A stretch of 64,000 bases of DNA from Xylona heveae TC161 (Eukaryota; Ascomycota; Xylonomycetes; Xylonales; Xylonaceae): NCBI RefSeq assembly GCF_001619985.1, contig NW_017264195.1, positions 2,480,001 to 2,544,000 on the forward strand, given 5' to 3'. Below are positions 1 to 12,040 of this stretch, one piece after another. The notes beneath the pieces were generated by a model. That model saw nothing but the letters and a program-made list of their open reading frames with translations. It made no database searches and was not told the origin of the DNA. Made by a program: the position numbers and the translations under genes. Each line of letters starts with the position of its first letter. Position 1 is the stretch's first letter.

Positions 1-260
1 ATGATGGCCGCAACTGGAATTCCAAAATTGGAGACAGGGCCCCAAAAATCTGTGCGTTGGTATCCATGTCAGTATCAACTTTGTCCAGAAAAGGCTGATT
101 CAAGTGGGGTCAAAATTTCTGAGCAAAGGGCGCGAAAGCGGATTGAGCGGGAATTGAGGCTGCAAATTGACGCGTAGAATACATACGAGTTGAGCAGACA
201 TAATTGGTAAACGGGTTTGCCCGTATCTTGGCGTTGATGGCTTTAATTGCGGCGGCCATG
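1..260 (-). CDS. MPC1: Mitochondrial pyruvate carrier subunit 1 (partial, 5' part)
   Basis: This is the start of a small inner-membrane protein that pairs with MPC2/3 to import pyruvate into the matrix. Two exons are visible on the minus strand: 187-260 and 1-49, joined across a GT-AG intron of 137 bases. The join rebuilds a codon for His and gives MAAAIKAINAKIRANPFTNY followed by VCSTHFWGPVSNFGIPVAAI, which matches the amphipathic N-terminus and the HFWGP..NFG.P motif at the first membrane helix of the MPC family. About 40 of the roughly 120-150 residues expected are present; the rest lies beyond the window edge. The start is the first ATG, with a purine at -3. The family call is firm because the HFWGPVSNFG block is diagnostic. 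Confidence 0.9.
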
Positions 261-838
261 GTTGGAGTGGAGAGGTATGGAGGTAGAATTCAGAGAGTGA
301 AGGGAAACGAAGTGGTTTAGTTATGTTGAGGGCGGGCAGTATTAACAAGCAGCAGCTGGTTGGCGAGCGCCCCGGGATCGCTATGGGGAACACGGAGCTA
401 ATCGGACATATTTTGTGGAGTTACAGGGAGCAAAAGTTACAGACACCAAAATTGACGGGTCACGTGCATCGGACTTAGACCGGATTCCGAAGTATGTATT
501 TTCATCTTATGCCATGCCACGGTGGGAAGTGAGCCCGTTGTTCTGTAAGACATGAAACAGAGGCCAGACGCATTTCACATAGATCAATGTAATTTGCTCA
601 ATGCATTTGATTTGTTTTTCCCTAATGGACCATGTACATCCCATGAAACGCTTTTGGCAATGCAAGAGCAGTTGGAGCCTTCTCCCTAACGCCAAAATTG
701 AATGACTCAAGAAATAGAAACGGTAACGGCGGCTTTAAGCTCGTCTAATGGGAAAACAAAGGCACTGATAGCTCTCGCGCCATCTGTTCGGCGTAAGAGT
801 TGACGATTAATGGAGAATCTAACCATGTCCTAAATCGT
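261..838. other. Intergenic: MPC1 promoter side and SmB 3' end
   Basis: The stretch lies upstream of MPC1 and downstream of SmB, both on the minus strand. Short frames in it are not conserved-looking. I saw no RNA gene or repeat. Confidence 0.6.
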
Positions 839-1798
839 TCATCGGCCGCCAAATCCTGGCGGGGGAAATCCTCTGCCTTGACCAGGAGGGGCTTGAAAGC
901 CCGGCGCTCCAGAAAATCCAGCTAAAAATGTAAGAGTTAGAGATAATACACCTAAAATCGATAATGAGGAGGTAACTCACGAGGACCACCGGCAGGCGCA
1001 CCGGGGAAGCCTTGGGCGAAACCAGCTGCAGAAATAATTAGTTACAGTTGCTTCATTAATTGATGGGAAGGAACTTACGAGGGCCAGCGCGACCAGGAAA
1101 TCCAGGGGGAGGTGCGGATCCAGGGAAGCCAGCGGGCGGGAATCCTCCAAAACCTGGGGCGGGTCCGCCAACACCGGCGGCGGGACCGCTGAGAGGAAGT
1201 CCTCTACCAGCAGGTCTGCTAATACCAGGTCCAGCAGCCAACGTTGGAGGTGCTGCTCCTGCGGCGCCACCAGGAGCATTCGTTCCAAGACGCGCGGAAG
1301 GGTCTGCGGGGGGAGGTCCATCGACTGAGAGGGAAATGATATGAGTACCACGGACGATCGCAAGACCTAGTGTTCGCTTCTCTTCAGACTCTACGAGAGC
1401 CGGAGCGGTGCTGCCGGGAGCAGCCTGTGCCTTCGTCGGCTTGCGCTTTACACGGCGGAACTCTTCTGTATCCGCGAGAACGAGGTTCATATGCTGGAGA
1501 CGTATCAGCATATATTGCTCCATCAATATGCACACGTATGCCCAACCTTGTCAAACGCCAACATTTGTCCAGTCATCTGCCGTCCGTCATTCAACGTCAC
1601 CCTCATGCGGTAGTTGATCTATGTTCTCCATCAGTATCTGCACAATTCGGCCCAATGTAATTGAATTCGCTCGAGACGAAAATTGGGGCAGTGAGGCGCG
1701 GCTTACGAGGTTTTGCTATAGACATGTATGTTAGCGGACAAGTTCTATGCTAGACAGGTTGATTGACTTACCATCTTTCCTTGCTTATTGGCCGCCAT
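839..1798 (-). CDS. SMB1: Small nuclear ribonucleoprotein SmB (Sm core protein B/B')
   Basis: SmB is part of the heptameric Sm ring around the U-rich site of spliceosomal snRNAs in the nucleus. Six exons on the minus strand are inferred: 1772-1798, 1707-1715, 1547-1618, 1079-1493, 981-1025 and 839-921, giving 216 residues. Residues 1-36 (MAANKQGKM, QNL, INYRMRVTLNDGRQMTGQML) form Sm motif 1, and residues 37-95 carry HMNLVLADTEEFRRVKRK and the Sm2 motif LGLAIVRGTHIISLSV. From about residue 100 the tail is Gly/Pro-rich with repeated PPGF and PAGFPG units, typical of SmB. Exon 2 is only 9 bases (QNL), and intron 3 starts with an atypical donor, GTTGGG. The fit to the conserved Sm fold supports both. 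It is transcribed away from RPL11 across a 546-base shared promoter. Confidence 0.93.
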
Positions 1799-2344
1799 CT
1801 TGAAAAGATGCACGGAGTGCGCTCAATGTTCCAAAGATTTAAATTTCGAGATCGTCTGTTCAGATGATCCTACTAGAGATATGCTGATCTGGGAGCTCTC
1901 CTCTACACTTTCTGATGTCGACGCGATGCGCCAAAGCTTCATCGATTTCGCTTGGCATTTACTACGGGAGACGGAAAAAACCATTACGGCGCATCTCAGC
2001 CTACAATCCGCTGGTCTAGGACAAAATAAGGCCAAAAGACAGCAATCATGAATTAAATTACGTTCCAAATTTCCAGAAAACATAATTTCGAACAATTCTC
2101 TACAGTGGGAAAAATATCATGCAGAGCAATACTTCTCAACTGACCTATTCCTGGAAGTTGACTCTCACTATCGAGGACAATCCAGCCGGGGCCGATTGGT
2201 CGAGGTTGCTTAGTCAGTCGCTAGGGTTTGCAAACCTGATCTGCGGCTCTTCGCTAGCGGCGCACACAACCAACTGGAAGTTCAACCTTTCGTGACCCCG
2301 ACCGACGCAACGACACGACCCTCGACAATAACCGGCTTATCGAG
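1799..2344. promoter_or_regulatory. Divergent promoter region, SmB / RPL11
   Basis: This interval separates two divergent housekeeping starts. It contains a telomere-like element, CTAGGGTTTG, at 2221-2230, about 120 bases before the RPL11 start. The reverse complement reads AAACCCTAG, resembling ACCCTAA-type (Tbf1-like) sites seen at ribosomal-protein promoters of several fungi. Its use here is inferred. Confidence 0.5.
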
Positions 2345-3200
2345 ATGGTGAGTGTGCTTGGAACGGGCTTCAATACGGAAAAATAAATCGAAACGGCTTT
2401 CGGAATTTTCGATTTGTTCTTTCGAACCCATTGAATCGACCGCCTGGAACTTTTTTCACAAATATTCGATCTGCGAAGGACGTTTGACTGACCCGGGCGA
2501 TAAACATGCAGGCGGAATCCGGCAAAGACAAGAGCGCCAACCCCATGCGGGAGCTGCGCATCCAGAAGCTCGTCCTCAACATCTCCGTCGGCGAGTCTGG
2601 TGACAGACTTACTCGTGCCGCCAAGGTGCTCGAGCAGTTGAGCGGTCAAACTCCCGTGTACAGTATGTAGCAGACGCCAAAACGAAAAGACTATCGAGCC
2701 CTCGGACTGATCAACGAAATTTTTTTTTAATTGAATAGGCAAGGCCCGTTACACCGTCCGTACCTTCGGTATCCGTCGTAACGAAAAGATTGCCGTCCAC
2801 GTCACCGTCCGTGGCCCCAAGGCTGAGGAGATTCTCGAGCGTGGTCTCAAGGTCAAGGAGTACGAGCTGCGGAAGCGCAACTTCTCCGAGACTGGCAACT
2901 TCGGTTTCGGTATCAGCGAGCACATCGACTTGGGTATCAAGTACGACCCTGGTATTGGTATCTACGGCATGGACTTCTACTGCTGCATGTGCGTAACCTT
3001 GCGTCCGAAATTACATATCAAGGAAACTTGAAGGAGAAAAAAACAACAATTGCTGACGGCTTTTTTTTAATAGGACCCGCCCTGGTGAGCACGTCGCCAA
3101 GCGCCGACGGGCCAAGTCCAGCATCGGTACCAACCACAAGATCTCCGCCAACGAGACCATGAAGTGGTTCAAGAACCGGTTCGAGGGTATCATCCGGTAA
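2345..3200 (+). CDS. RPL11: 60S ribosomal protein L11 (uL5)
   Basis: This protein of the large-subunit central protuberance contacts 5S rRNA. Four exons: 2345-2347, 2512-2662, 2739-2988 and 3074-3200, giving 176 residues against about 174 usual. The first exon codes only for the start Met; a 164-base intron follows directly, and exon 2 opens with [20 protein letters not shown]. Conserved blocks include [20 protein letters not shown] (about residues 19-38), [20 protein letters not shown] and [20 protein letters not shown] near the C-terminal half, ending [10 protein letters not shown]. The other introns are 76 and 85 bases. An intron beside the start codon is common in fungal ribosomal-protein genes. 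I looked for a C/D snoRNA in the first intron and saw no convincing C and D box pair. Confidence 0.96.
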
Positions 3201-4069
3201 ACTACCCGTTTGCACAAAAAAGGGGGGCACGGGGTTGTGGTTTTCTTTTTGTCTGGCGAAACCATGAAAGCCAAAAATGGGTAGTCGGTTGCACAGAGGC
3301 CTGTATCTAGTGCCTTTATTGGCGTGTCTACTATCAAATGGGAGCTTCTTTGCAATTCCGATCAATGGAGGCTTCACACGGGTGATGTTCCGCATAACCA
3401 TTGGTGGTTGCGTTTGCCTATCGTGATGTCAGATGCGCCAGTACAAGGTGCCCAGATATGGAGCAAACAAAACACACAACACCAAGCCAACGGTTATATC
3501 CTGGTCTCCTTTTTCTTCCCTCGAGGAGACCAGGGGTTCTGATGACTCGTCGCTGATGACCCAGGAACATCGGTCCGCCCAAACAATTCTTCCCAAAAGG
3601 TCGTAGTTACATGACTTCGGTTGACAGGACCGCCCCAAATGTCATGATTCTCCATTCTCCCTCTGTGATACTTCATTGTTTCACGGCCGTATTACTTCTA
3701 CGTAATCTTTCGTAGCTCAGTGCGTACAATATCATCGCCCCCGTTGTCTGAAACTACGACGTTCGTAGGGACTAGGACGCTAGTCATACCATGCCATGAC
3801 TAGACTGGGTTCATGCAAAGACAGATGCCCGAGTCTCGCGACTGCTGCTCTGACAGGATGGGAAAAGCACTAACACAGTCTCAAACCAGTCACGAGTTTC
3901 TGAACAGTAACATTTATCTATGCAGGCTTAATATTTATAAGATTTCATGTCGGCTCAATCAGCTTATATAAAATATTTGCTATGCAGTATTCTTGAAAAC
4001 TTTTCAATATAGAAAATAAATTTCGCCATGCAATGCTTAACATCTCCTCAACGAGGGACGCGAATTCAG
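3201..4069. other. Convergent intergenic region
   Basis: It holds the 3' ends of RPL11 (+) and the cotransporter (-). The right end is AT-rich. No gene, RNA or repeat is supported. Confidence 0.6.
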
Positions 4070-7000
4070 CTAGAGATTCATTGTGACAGTCATGCTGTTA
4101 CTATGAACTAGTAAAACCGGTGGTAAACCTTGGCAGAGAACTTCCAAATCGCCCAGGTATCCAAGACTGTCTGCCTCACTCTTATACGTGCCCTCAACAG
4201 GGCTCGGAAGGGTAGTGAACACAACGGCCGTTTCCTCTGACTGGCGGCGAATGAGGTCATTCAAGATCAAGTGTTGCGCGCGGCAAGGGAGATCGTTGAA
4301 GCTCAGAGGAATAGCTTGCTGCGCAGGGAAGCCACTGGCGGGTTTTCCGGTAGAGCCAGTTGAAGATCCATCAGCCGACCCTGGTGGTCCTGATCCCGTG
4401 TCCTGCGCCGGTGTGGGTGTCGATGCGTCTTGGTCGGTATGACCAGCAGAGATGTTACTGCGGTCGTAGATAGAGCGGCCGCGGCCATCTTCTTCTTCAC
4501 GTGGAGGTGGAGAAGTGTCGGCGAACATGATAGATGGGCCGGGACCATCCTCTTCGGAAGCAACCTTGGTCATAGGTACAGGTTTGGATGTGAATTTTGG
4601 AATGGAGGACTGGCGAATAATTGGTGGTTTTGCTTTAGGCGTGGAGACACCAGATGCTGGGGCCGACCTGGAAGAGGATGGCCCCGGTTGATGCTCTTGT
4701 TTCAACGCCTGAATGATACGATCAGTGGGGCCCTTGGGCGGGCCTTGCTCTGGGGGACTTGTGGCTGGAGGCGCTGTTTCTGAAGACACTGGCGTGGCTT
4801 GACGGAGGGCACCGGCCAGTGCTGAAGGTGGGATAGGAATAGCAGGGTCTGACGTAGGATCCTGCCCTTTGTCGTGCGCTGCAGAGATGGTCGTGGAAGC
4901 TCCATGAGTGTGTGCTGGGGGTCTTGACGATGATCGCTTTAAGTGTCTGGGGCCTTGAAGGCTATCGCCATGGCTTCGCCTTCGCAAAATCTTCGCCGGA
5001 GACAAAGGCGGTGTAGGTTCTTCTCCAGCTATTTCATAGTCGTCCATGGCGTTCTCACTGGCTGGGCTCACCGCACCTTCGCTGGCATTGTCATGTGCTC
5101 CAAAAACGTCGATATCGCTTTCATCACTGTCATCAGAGTCCTCACTGGCACTCCCATACATTGCGTTGTGATCGAAAAGGTCGGGCTCTAGTCGATGGGT
5201 CCGCATGCCTAAACCGAGGCCCAAATTTGTCAATCCCGTGATAGTTCGACGCCTTTTGTGCCTGCCAATCAAGGCTCTAAGCTCTTCAAAGCGCTCCACA
5301 GGACCTTCTCGACGGCCGTGCTGCATTGTTGAGCTTGGCCAATTAGTGGTACCTTGAAGGAAGCCTTCAACCTCAGCAAGCTGCTGGCTTGCAGTGAGAT
5401 CTTCTTCGCGTCCTCTAATTCTCTGTATCTCACTCCACCATTCCTCTTGCCTGAGGACTTCATTCACATCTCCCACTATCTCAGAGACATCACCGCTACT
5501 GTTGCCGTTGACAATAATTTCGTAGGTTGGGAGATCGCCGCATGCTAGCCAGAAGACAAGCACCTCCGCTTCGATTCTCAGATTGTCAAGCAAAGTCTTG
5601 ACTCTACCCCTTTCTTCTTCAACATCCGACTCATACTCAACGAAAACGGCAACACGCAGCTTATACGTCTTCTTCCATGCAGGAACAGTATTCAAGATGC
5701 AACCAAGCTGTAGAATGAGGGTATAGGTATCAAAATTAGTCGTCAACACGTTTTGCTTGTGATCCCCTCCTTCAGCAGCAATTTCCGCTGACATTTGAAT
5801 CGGCCATAAGTCAATGTATTTCTTGGTGTGGTCTTCCCGGTACCGAGGCAATTCAAGTTGCTGGAACCCCTTGGCAACTGCAACGTTTATCTGAACCCTG
5901 AGCAACAGATCCTCTAATATCATGACATAGCTGGTCGGTTTCACCGCTCCCTCCGTTCTACAGGAGTCAGTCGGCAGCAAGCCGTGCAGCAAGTCCTCCC
6001 GGGTTTTCCTTCTTTGTGTCTTTCCGTCAGGCGTCAACCGGACTGGACTAGCCCGTCGGCTAGGCTGGCGCGAGGGTTGGGCTGAGGGGACGTCAACAAG
6101 TGGCTGTGTCTTCCGATACTCGTCCAAATTGTAGAATCCCATGACGACGATGTTTGGTCTCATTCCTCCAAGCCCGGAACTCATAACAATGTTGCGAGCG
6201 CCCCACTCGACCGCGGGTGAAATAGCAATATTGACAAATGCTTTCACTTTCGAAAAGTCAATGTATTTAGTCCAGGCGGCTTGTTGTCGTCGAGCTTCAG
6301 GTACAGCAGCTCCGAAATCGCTGGTAACAATAACATGACCAAGTACGAAAAGCGCTCCTTTTTTCAAAGAATTGCAGAATTGAATGAGTTTGTACTGTCG
6401 ACGTGGATCATTGATGAACAACAGTATTTGTGGTCGCCAAAACTTGACATGCTCTTGTCGGAGTCGAAGAAGGTATTTTCGCACCTGATGATAAATCAGG
6501 GCTTGACTGACATCTCCCCAAGACTTTGGAGGCGAAGTATAGTGAATGATCAAAAATATCACAATAAGAATAACGACGCATCCGCTAGCATAGAGGCCAT
6601 CGACGAAAAACATCGTCGCACCACTGGACAGTGTTCCAGCCGCGGCCGTCCACATATTAAAATAATGAAAGGAAGGCCGGAAATTAGGCGCAGAGCTGGC
6701 CTTGAGTAGGAAACACGCTAGGTTGGTTACGAGGAATGTCATCAAATAGGTCATGGTGACAAACGAAGCAATCTGATTGATGTCACAGAGCATCGTGATC
6801 TGCGCGACTATATAAGTGATGATGATGGCGACGGTTGGTTCATCTTTCTGCTTGGTACCCTGACCAAAGATGGAGAAGCCGGGGATGAGATTATCTCGTG
6901 CCAACGCCTGTAAAAGCTTGGCCGAGCCAATAACTCCCATTAAGCAGGAAAAGGCGGACGTTGCGAATTCTCCAATCAGAACCAATGGACCAGAAATGTT

Positions 7001-8515
7001 AATCTGTCTAGACTGTTAGTGAAATACTGATAATAATGCCACAAGACCATCATCTATCCTCACGTCTTGCATAATGTTTGCATCTCGATAGAGCGAGGCT
7101 CTAGTGACTGTCGCTGCTAGAGCAAGGATGACAATCGTATATGTAATGAATGTCAAAAGTAATCCATGTAGTGTCCCCCGGGGAATCGACCTGCTCGGGT
7201 TCTGTAGGTCTCCTGACATGCTCGCGCCACTATCAGTAGAAAATTAGCTTGAAACAGTGAAGTAGTCTCCAGTTGATTGGGGACCAATATGCTTGTATAG
7301 GAAGGTTGGTCATACGCAAAGATACCGCCCGTGGCAGGGAAAAGAATACCGAAGAGGTCTTGGTAGTTCTCCTTTCCTTTCAATTGGCTACCAGCGGCAC
7401 CTCTCGTGAACTTTGGCAGCAGGTTTCCCATGAGCGTCTTTCTGCTCAGGCCAGTATATTCAATCCCTGTCATGCTGCTTTTGAACGGCTTCACGATAAA
7501 GGTCGAAAATGGTATGCTGAATGTAGCCAACAGCAGGAGCACAAGAAGTCCATTGCTACACCTCGCAAACAGGCCACTGCCCGCTAGACAAATTCCGGTG
7601 CATATGAGTAAAACGACGGTTGCCCAAAGATACTGCCACCAGTTACCCTCAGGCAACCACTGAGCCCAATTGCCAGTTAGAGACCCGAAATTTTGCTTGA
7701 AGCAGTCTACCAAACCGACAGCATTCAAGCCAGTGTTGAATACAAAACCCAAATAAAACACGATACCAATGGATCCACCAAATTCCGGTCCCAGTGAACG
7801 CGAGATCAGATAGTAAGCACCGCCTCCGCGGACAGTCCCGTTCGTAGCAATGGCAGAGATGGAGAGTGTTGTGACCAGATTAATGAGATACGAAGCAATA
7901 AGCATTCCTGCAAGATGCATTAGACTTTTCAAAGAACCACGACGGACAGAGGCCGTAAGCATCCTTACCTAGCATTCCTACTACGCCACTTTGACCCAGA
8001 ATAAAGCCAAACCTCAAAAACATGAGAATGCTTAATACGTTTAGAGTCGTAGGCACGAAAACTCCAGAAAATGTCCCCAACTTGTCATGTCCACCTACCG
8101 GTCGTGGTAGCGACCCAGGCTTCGGCTTCCGACTCGCATTTTCGTGCTTGCTGCCGTCCAGTTGATGCATTTGAGCCGTGAGGGAATCTTGGCCCAGCAC
8201 CGCATGTGAAGCGTGACGACCAAACCTGGAAGGCGAGCCTGTGGAATTGATGCTGCCATCTTGGAATCCGAAGATCCCGAGAAGTCTTCTGGTCAGATGG
8301 TGGGGGCGTGGTGCGGGTTCAGACCCAGTAGTTACGGGTTCATAAGGGTTGTCCACGGGCTCAGATTGGTGATCGGCCGCGTGCTCGGGTGGGCCCGAGG
8401 CCATAGAAAAACGTCGATTCAGTTGAGCCGCATTGTCTGTAGCAGTTCGTGCAAGAAAGCTCGATTTGTTCCGGGTCACAGTCCGCCGCAGCGGTTCAAG
8501 GTGGGAATCAGACAT
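4070..8515 (-). CDS. VHC1: SLC12-family cation-chloride cotransporter (VHC1-like)
   Basis: This is a large membrane carrier that couples Cl- to K+/Na+; the yeast relative Vhc1 sits in the vacuolar membrane. Exons: 7969-8515, 7316-7907, 7064-7229 and 4070-7003; 1412 residues. After a polar N-terminus (about 1-145) comes the SLC12 core, opening with GTFSGVFVPTTLNVLSILMF and then FLRFGFILGQSGVVG. It carries the family motif FPATGGIFAGASMSGDL around residue 370-386, built across intron 2, and ARDNLIPGFSIFG after about residue 460. Roughly twelve hydrophobic segments end near residue 600. The remaining 800 residues are cytosolic, with a Ser/Pro/acidic, probably disordered stretch. Length and order fit filamentous-fungal Vhc1 proteins. 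Localisation is inferred from yeast. Confidence 0.88.
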
Positions 8516-9655
8516 CTGCTAGGGCATCCAACGATAACAGTCCTTGACAGAGACTATCAGAGCAATGCAGGCATGTCGCGACGTCTTCAAGGTTTCCGGA
8601 CCCTAATGTTGTCGTCGATATATTTAGTTTCATCATCTTATGCGTTTATAATCGTCAGCTCAAACAGGGGACTAACCAGTGGGATAATAATATGACTTGG
8701 CGTTTTGGTGATGCGTGAATTGGACCGTTACACACCCCCAAGCTCTAAAGAAGACAACGTCATCCACCAGGTATGCGAAATGTCAAGATAAGGGTATTGT
8801 CGTGGCTCAATCTCTGATCCAGCAGAGATTTGACTGTGAGAATGTAGTGATATATTTCGCAGCAATCACATTGGTAAAATTAAAGCTTTCCTTATGCCAA
8901 GGGACGGGGTAAAATACCAAGTGATCTCATTGTGTATACAAAGTTTGGCGAGAAACACGATTTTACACCTCACGGCCGTTGACCAAGATAAGGTGGCTTC
9001 TCAGTATTTGAATATGGCGAGCACCTTTTTTTTTTTTGTTCCTCTCAAATTCTTTAAAGATGCATCATTACAGTTATGGGAAGGGACCTCATTCGATTAT
9101 CCAATTGTCACACTCCTGCAGCTGTCATTGATGAAGGATCAACGTCCAGCGTACGGCATAAAACAAATTCAGCGCATTAAGTTGCACAAATCCGACGTCA
9201 TATGGTGCACAACTTGGTCGCCCCTTTGACCCCTTGAACTTGAGGCAGCACGTGTGATAGCTGTAGTCATAGCCAGGCTTACTAGGTTTCCGAATCATCA
9301 AAAGCCATAATGAGTGATCTTGTCGCCCAGTATTGAAGATTGCAAAACTCTCTAAGTTACTTGGTAGACTGTTCCTTGTAAGACTCTTGTCATTCTCTCC
9401 AATAATTACCCTTGATATCGGGCCGACCCTGGAGACCCGGGGGGGGAAAAGAGTTTCTGCGCTGGGCGAGCGAACCGGCAACAGCCCTACAGTCGGTGTT
9501 TTCGCTTCTCGCTCGCCTGTCATTGCTCACTATTTACAACTACACGTCTCATCCTTCCCGATCGATTGATAAGGCCTCAGCTCGGTTTTTCCCAATACAT
9601 TGCTATTGTCAGGAAGCTCCATTGACTCGGTGACCAACGTCGCCTGCCATTTATC
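8516..9655. promoter_or_regulatory. Divergent promoter region between two transporter genes
   Basis: This is 1.1 kb between the divergent starts of the cation-chloride cotransporter and the amino-acid transporter. It has a T13 tract at about 9027-9039 and a short G8 run near 9441. I see no clear TATA element or gene. Both flanking products are likely vacuolar, so shared control is possible but not shown. Confidence 0.45.
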
Positions 9656-12040
9656 ATGGCACAACGACAATATCCTGGCTCTGGGACAAGCCCCAGGTCG
9701 ATCACCGCGGCGTCATCTCCACGTCCCCTGTCGAGAAACACTTCAACCGCACGACTTGCATCCTCTGTAACTTCGAGCATGCAAGCAGGTACGCCGCCTC
9801 CGATACGCCAGATTCCAGGTGCTACCCAAGCAGAAGGAGTTCGTTCAGACTCGCAAATCTCTCTGCCAGGAGGAGAAGTTTCAGGCTCTGTTACGGGGCC
9901 CGGAACTTCCGCCATTGCCGAAGCTCTGCGAGACGCCGAGGCAAGGAGTCCTCCACCGGTCAATTCGGCTCCACTGCGACCCCTCTCACCAGGAGCCGCT
10001 GGAGCAGCCCTCCCGGAAGTACCAAGCCTGATGGGTTCATTTGATGGAAGGCGTAGCATTGGTGGAAGGGGAAGCCCAATGACATACGAGAATCCAGAAA
10101 TTGTGAGACGGCATTTGGTGCTTCCGACAAAAGGTCAGTCTACTGCGGACAGAGACCGAAAAGGCTCGGGGAAATCCAGTAGGCGATCACCATCTGCTGT
10201 CCACGGGAGGCAGGAGAGCAGCGATGAGGAGTTTTCAAGTCTTCGGCTGCAAGGCGGTGACATCACCAGACAAGTGTATCGATGGACTGAAGAGGCTGAA
10301 GCCGAATCTCAAGGCCGAGGCCGGACAAAGCGAAGTCGGAGTTTTGATGTGTCCCGCCCGAATCCAGCCAGCGAGGTCTTGGATATCAATTCCATCAAGC
10401 AGCCGGGCGGATTTCGCCGAAATTATCTTCGAAGGGCTGCAGAGAGCCCTTCTCCTGCACCAGGCGGGTACGGAACGCTTGATAGTGAGGCAGGGTTTAG
10501 TCAAGCGCGGCCGAGACCGAAACTACTTACGAGCAATTTTATCGAATTTCTCAGTCTTTACGGCCACTTTGCAGGAGAAGAGCTCGAGGAAGATGATGAA
10601 GTCCTGGGCCCGGATGAGTACTTTTCGTCTGACGCATATGATGAAGGGGATTACTTTACCGACGAAGGCGAAGAGGGTCGTGAGCCCGGCGAGGGCAGTG
10701 CGCTTTTGACACCGGGCACGCCTGGCAAAAGGAGAAGAAAGCGGAAGGAGCGAGCGCCTGCCGGTTCAAACTCGGCATCGGGTGCCGTTCTGTTGCTCCT
10801 CAAGTCCTTTGTGGGTACCGGTGTACTCTTCCTGCCCAAGGCGTATCTGAATGGTGGCATGCTATTCAGTAACGTGGTGTTGTTGGTGGTAGCTCTGTTG
10901 AGTTATTATTGCTTCATTCTTTTGGTCAACACGCGACTCGCCATTGACGGATCATTTGGTGACATTGGTGGAATTCTCTACGGAAAACACATGCGCAATC
11001 TGATTCTGGTTTCCATTGTCGTCAGTCAGATTGGTTTTGCTTCGGCCTACATTGTCTTCACGTCGGAGAATCTCCAGGCCTTCATCCTTGCCGTGTCTCA
11101 CTGTCGAACTTTCATTGACATCAAGCTAATGATCTTGATGCAACTCATCATATTCCTCCCATTGTCGCTCATCCGCAACATTAGCAAGCTGGGTGCAACT
11201 GCGCTTGTAGCCGATTTGCTGATTCTTTTGGGTCTCATTTATCTTTACTACTATGACATCTTCACACTCGTGGCACAACATGGCGTTGCTGATATCGTTC
11301 AGTTCAACGCCAAGGATTGGACCTTGTTCATTGGAACCGCAATCTTCACTTTTGAAGGAATTGGTCTCATCATTCCCATTCAAGAGTCGATGAAAAAGCC
11401 AAAACAATTTCCTCCTGTGCTTGCCGGGGTCATGGTCCTGATCACCGTGGTGTTCATGAGCATGGGAGCGCTCTCCTATGCGGCATATGGCTCCAAGACC
11501 CAGACGGTCGTTATTCTGAACATGCCACAGGACAATAAATTCGTCAACGGCGTTCAATTCCTTTACTCGGTCGCTATTCTCCTCTCGACGCCGCTGCAGT
11601 TGTTCCCTGCTATCCGTATCACAGAGAATGAACTCTTCACGCGGAGCGGCAAATACAACCCCTACATCAAGTGGAAGAAGAATATTTTCCGCTTCTTCCT
11701 CGTTATGCTCTGCGCACTGATTGCTTGGGTCGGTGCCGGTGATTTAGACAAGTTTGTGGCTCTCGTTGGAAGCTTCGCCTGTGTGCCTCTCGTCTATGTA
11801 TATCCGGTATGTATACCTAATTTCCGCCTCTTTCAATGTAATGCGAATTTCATACTAACAGCATATTCGCAATAGCCCCTACTTCATGTTCGTGCGGTTG
11901 CCCGCACACGCTTCCAGCGTATCTCTGATTATGCCATTCTCGTGTTCGGTCTGGTTGTTATGATTTACACCACGGTCTTGACACTCAAGAGCTGGGCAGG
12001 TGGCCCAGCGAAAGAAGCGCCAGGCTACTGTAAGAATTAA
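9656..12040 (+). CDS. Vacuolar amino-acid transporter, AVT3/AVT4-like (AAAP family)
   Basis: This is a membrane permease likely to export neutral amino acids from the vacuole. Exons 9656-11806 and 11876-12040; 771 residues. The first 370 or so residues are polar and low-complexity, rich in Ser/Pro/Arg, with an acidic patch (EELEEDDEVLGPDEYFSSDA) near residue 308-327. The Aa_trans domain starts at about 372 with AVLLLLKSFVGTGVLFLPKA and has about eleven hydrophobic segments to residue 760. It includes FEGIGLIIPIQESMKKP and, at the splice join, YVYPPLLHVRAVA. The 69-base intron has a TACTAAC branch site. A long N-terminal extension is a feature of Avt3/Avt4 and matches the size here. Which of the two it corresponds to cannot be told from sequence alone. 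Confidence 0.88.

Noticed and set aside
2348-2511. Possible snoRNA in RPL11 intron 1, and likewise in RPL38 intron 1
   Set aside because: No matching C box (RTGATGA) and D box (CTGA) pair with a terminal stem was seen.
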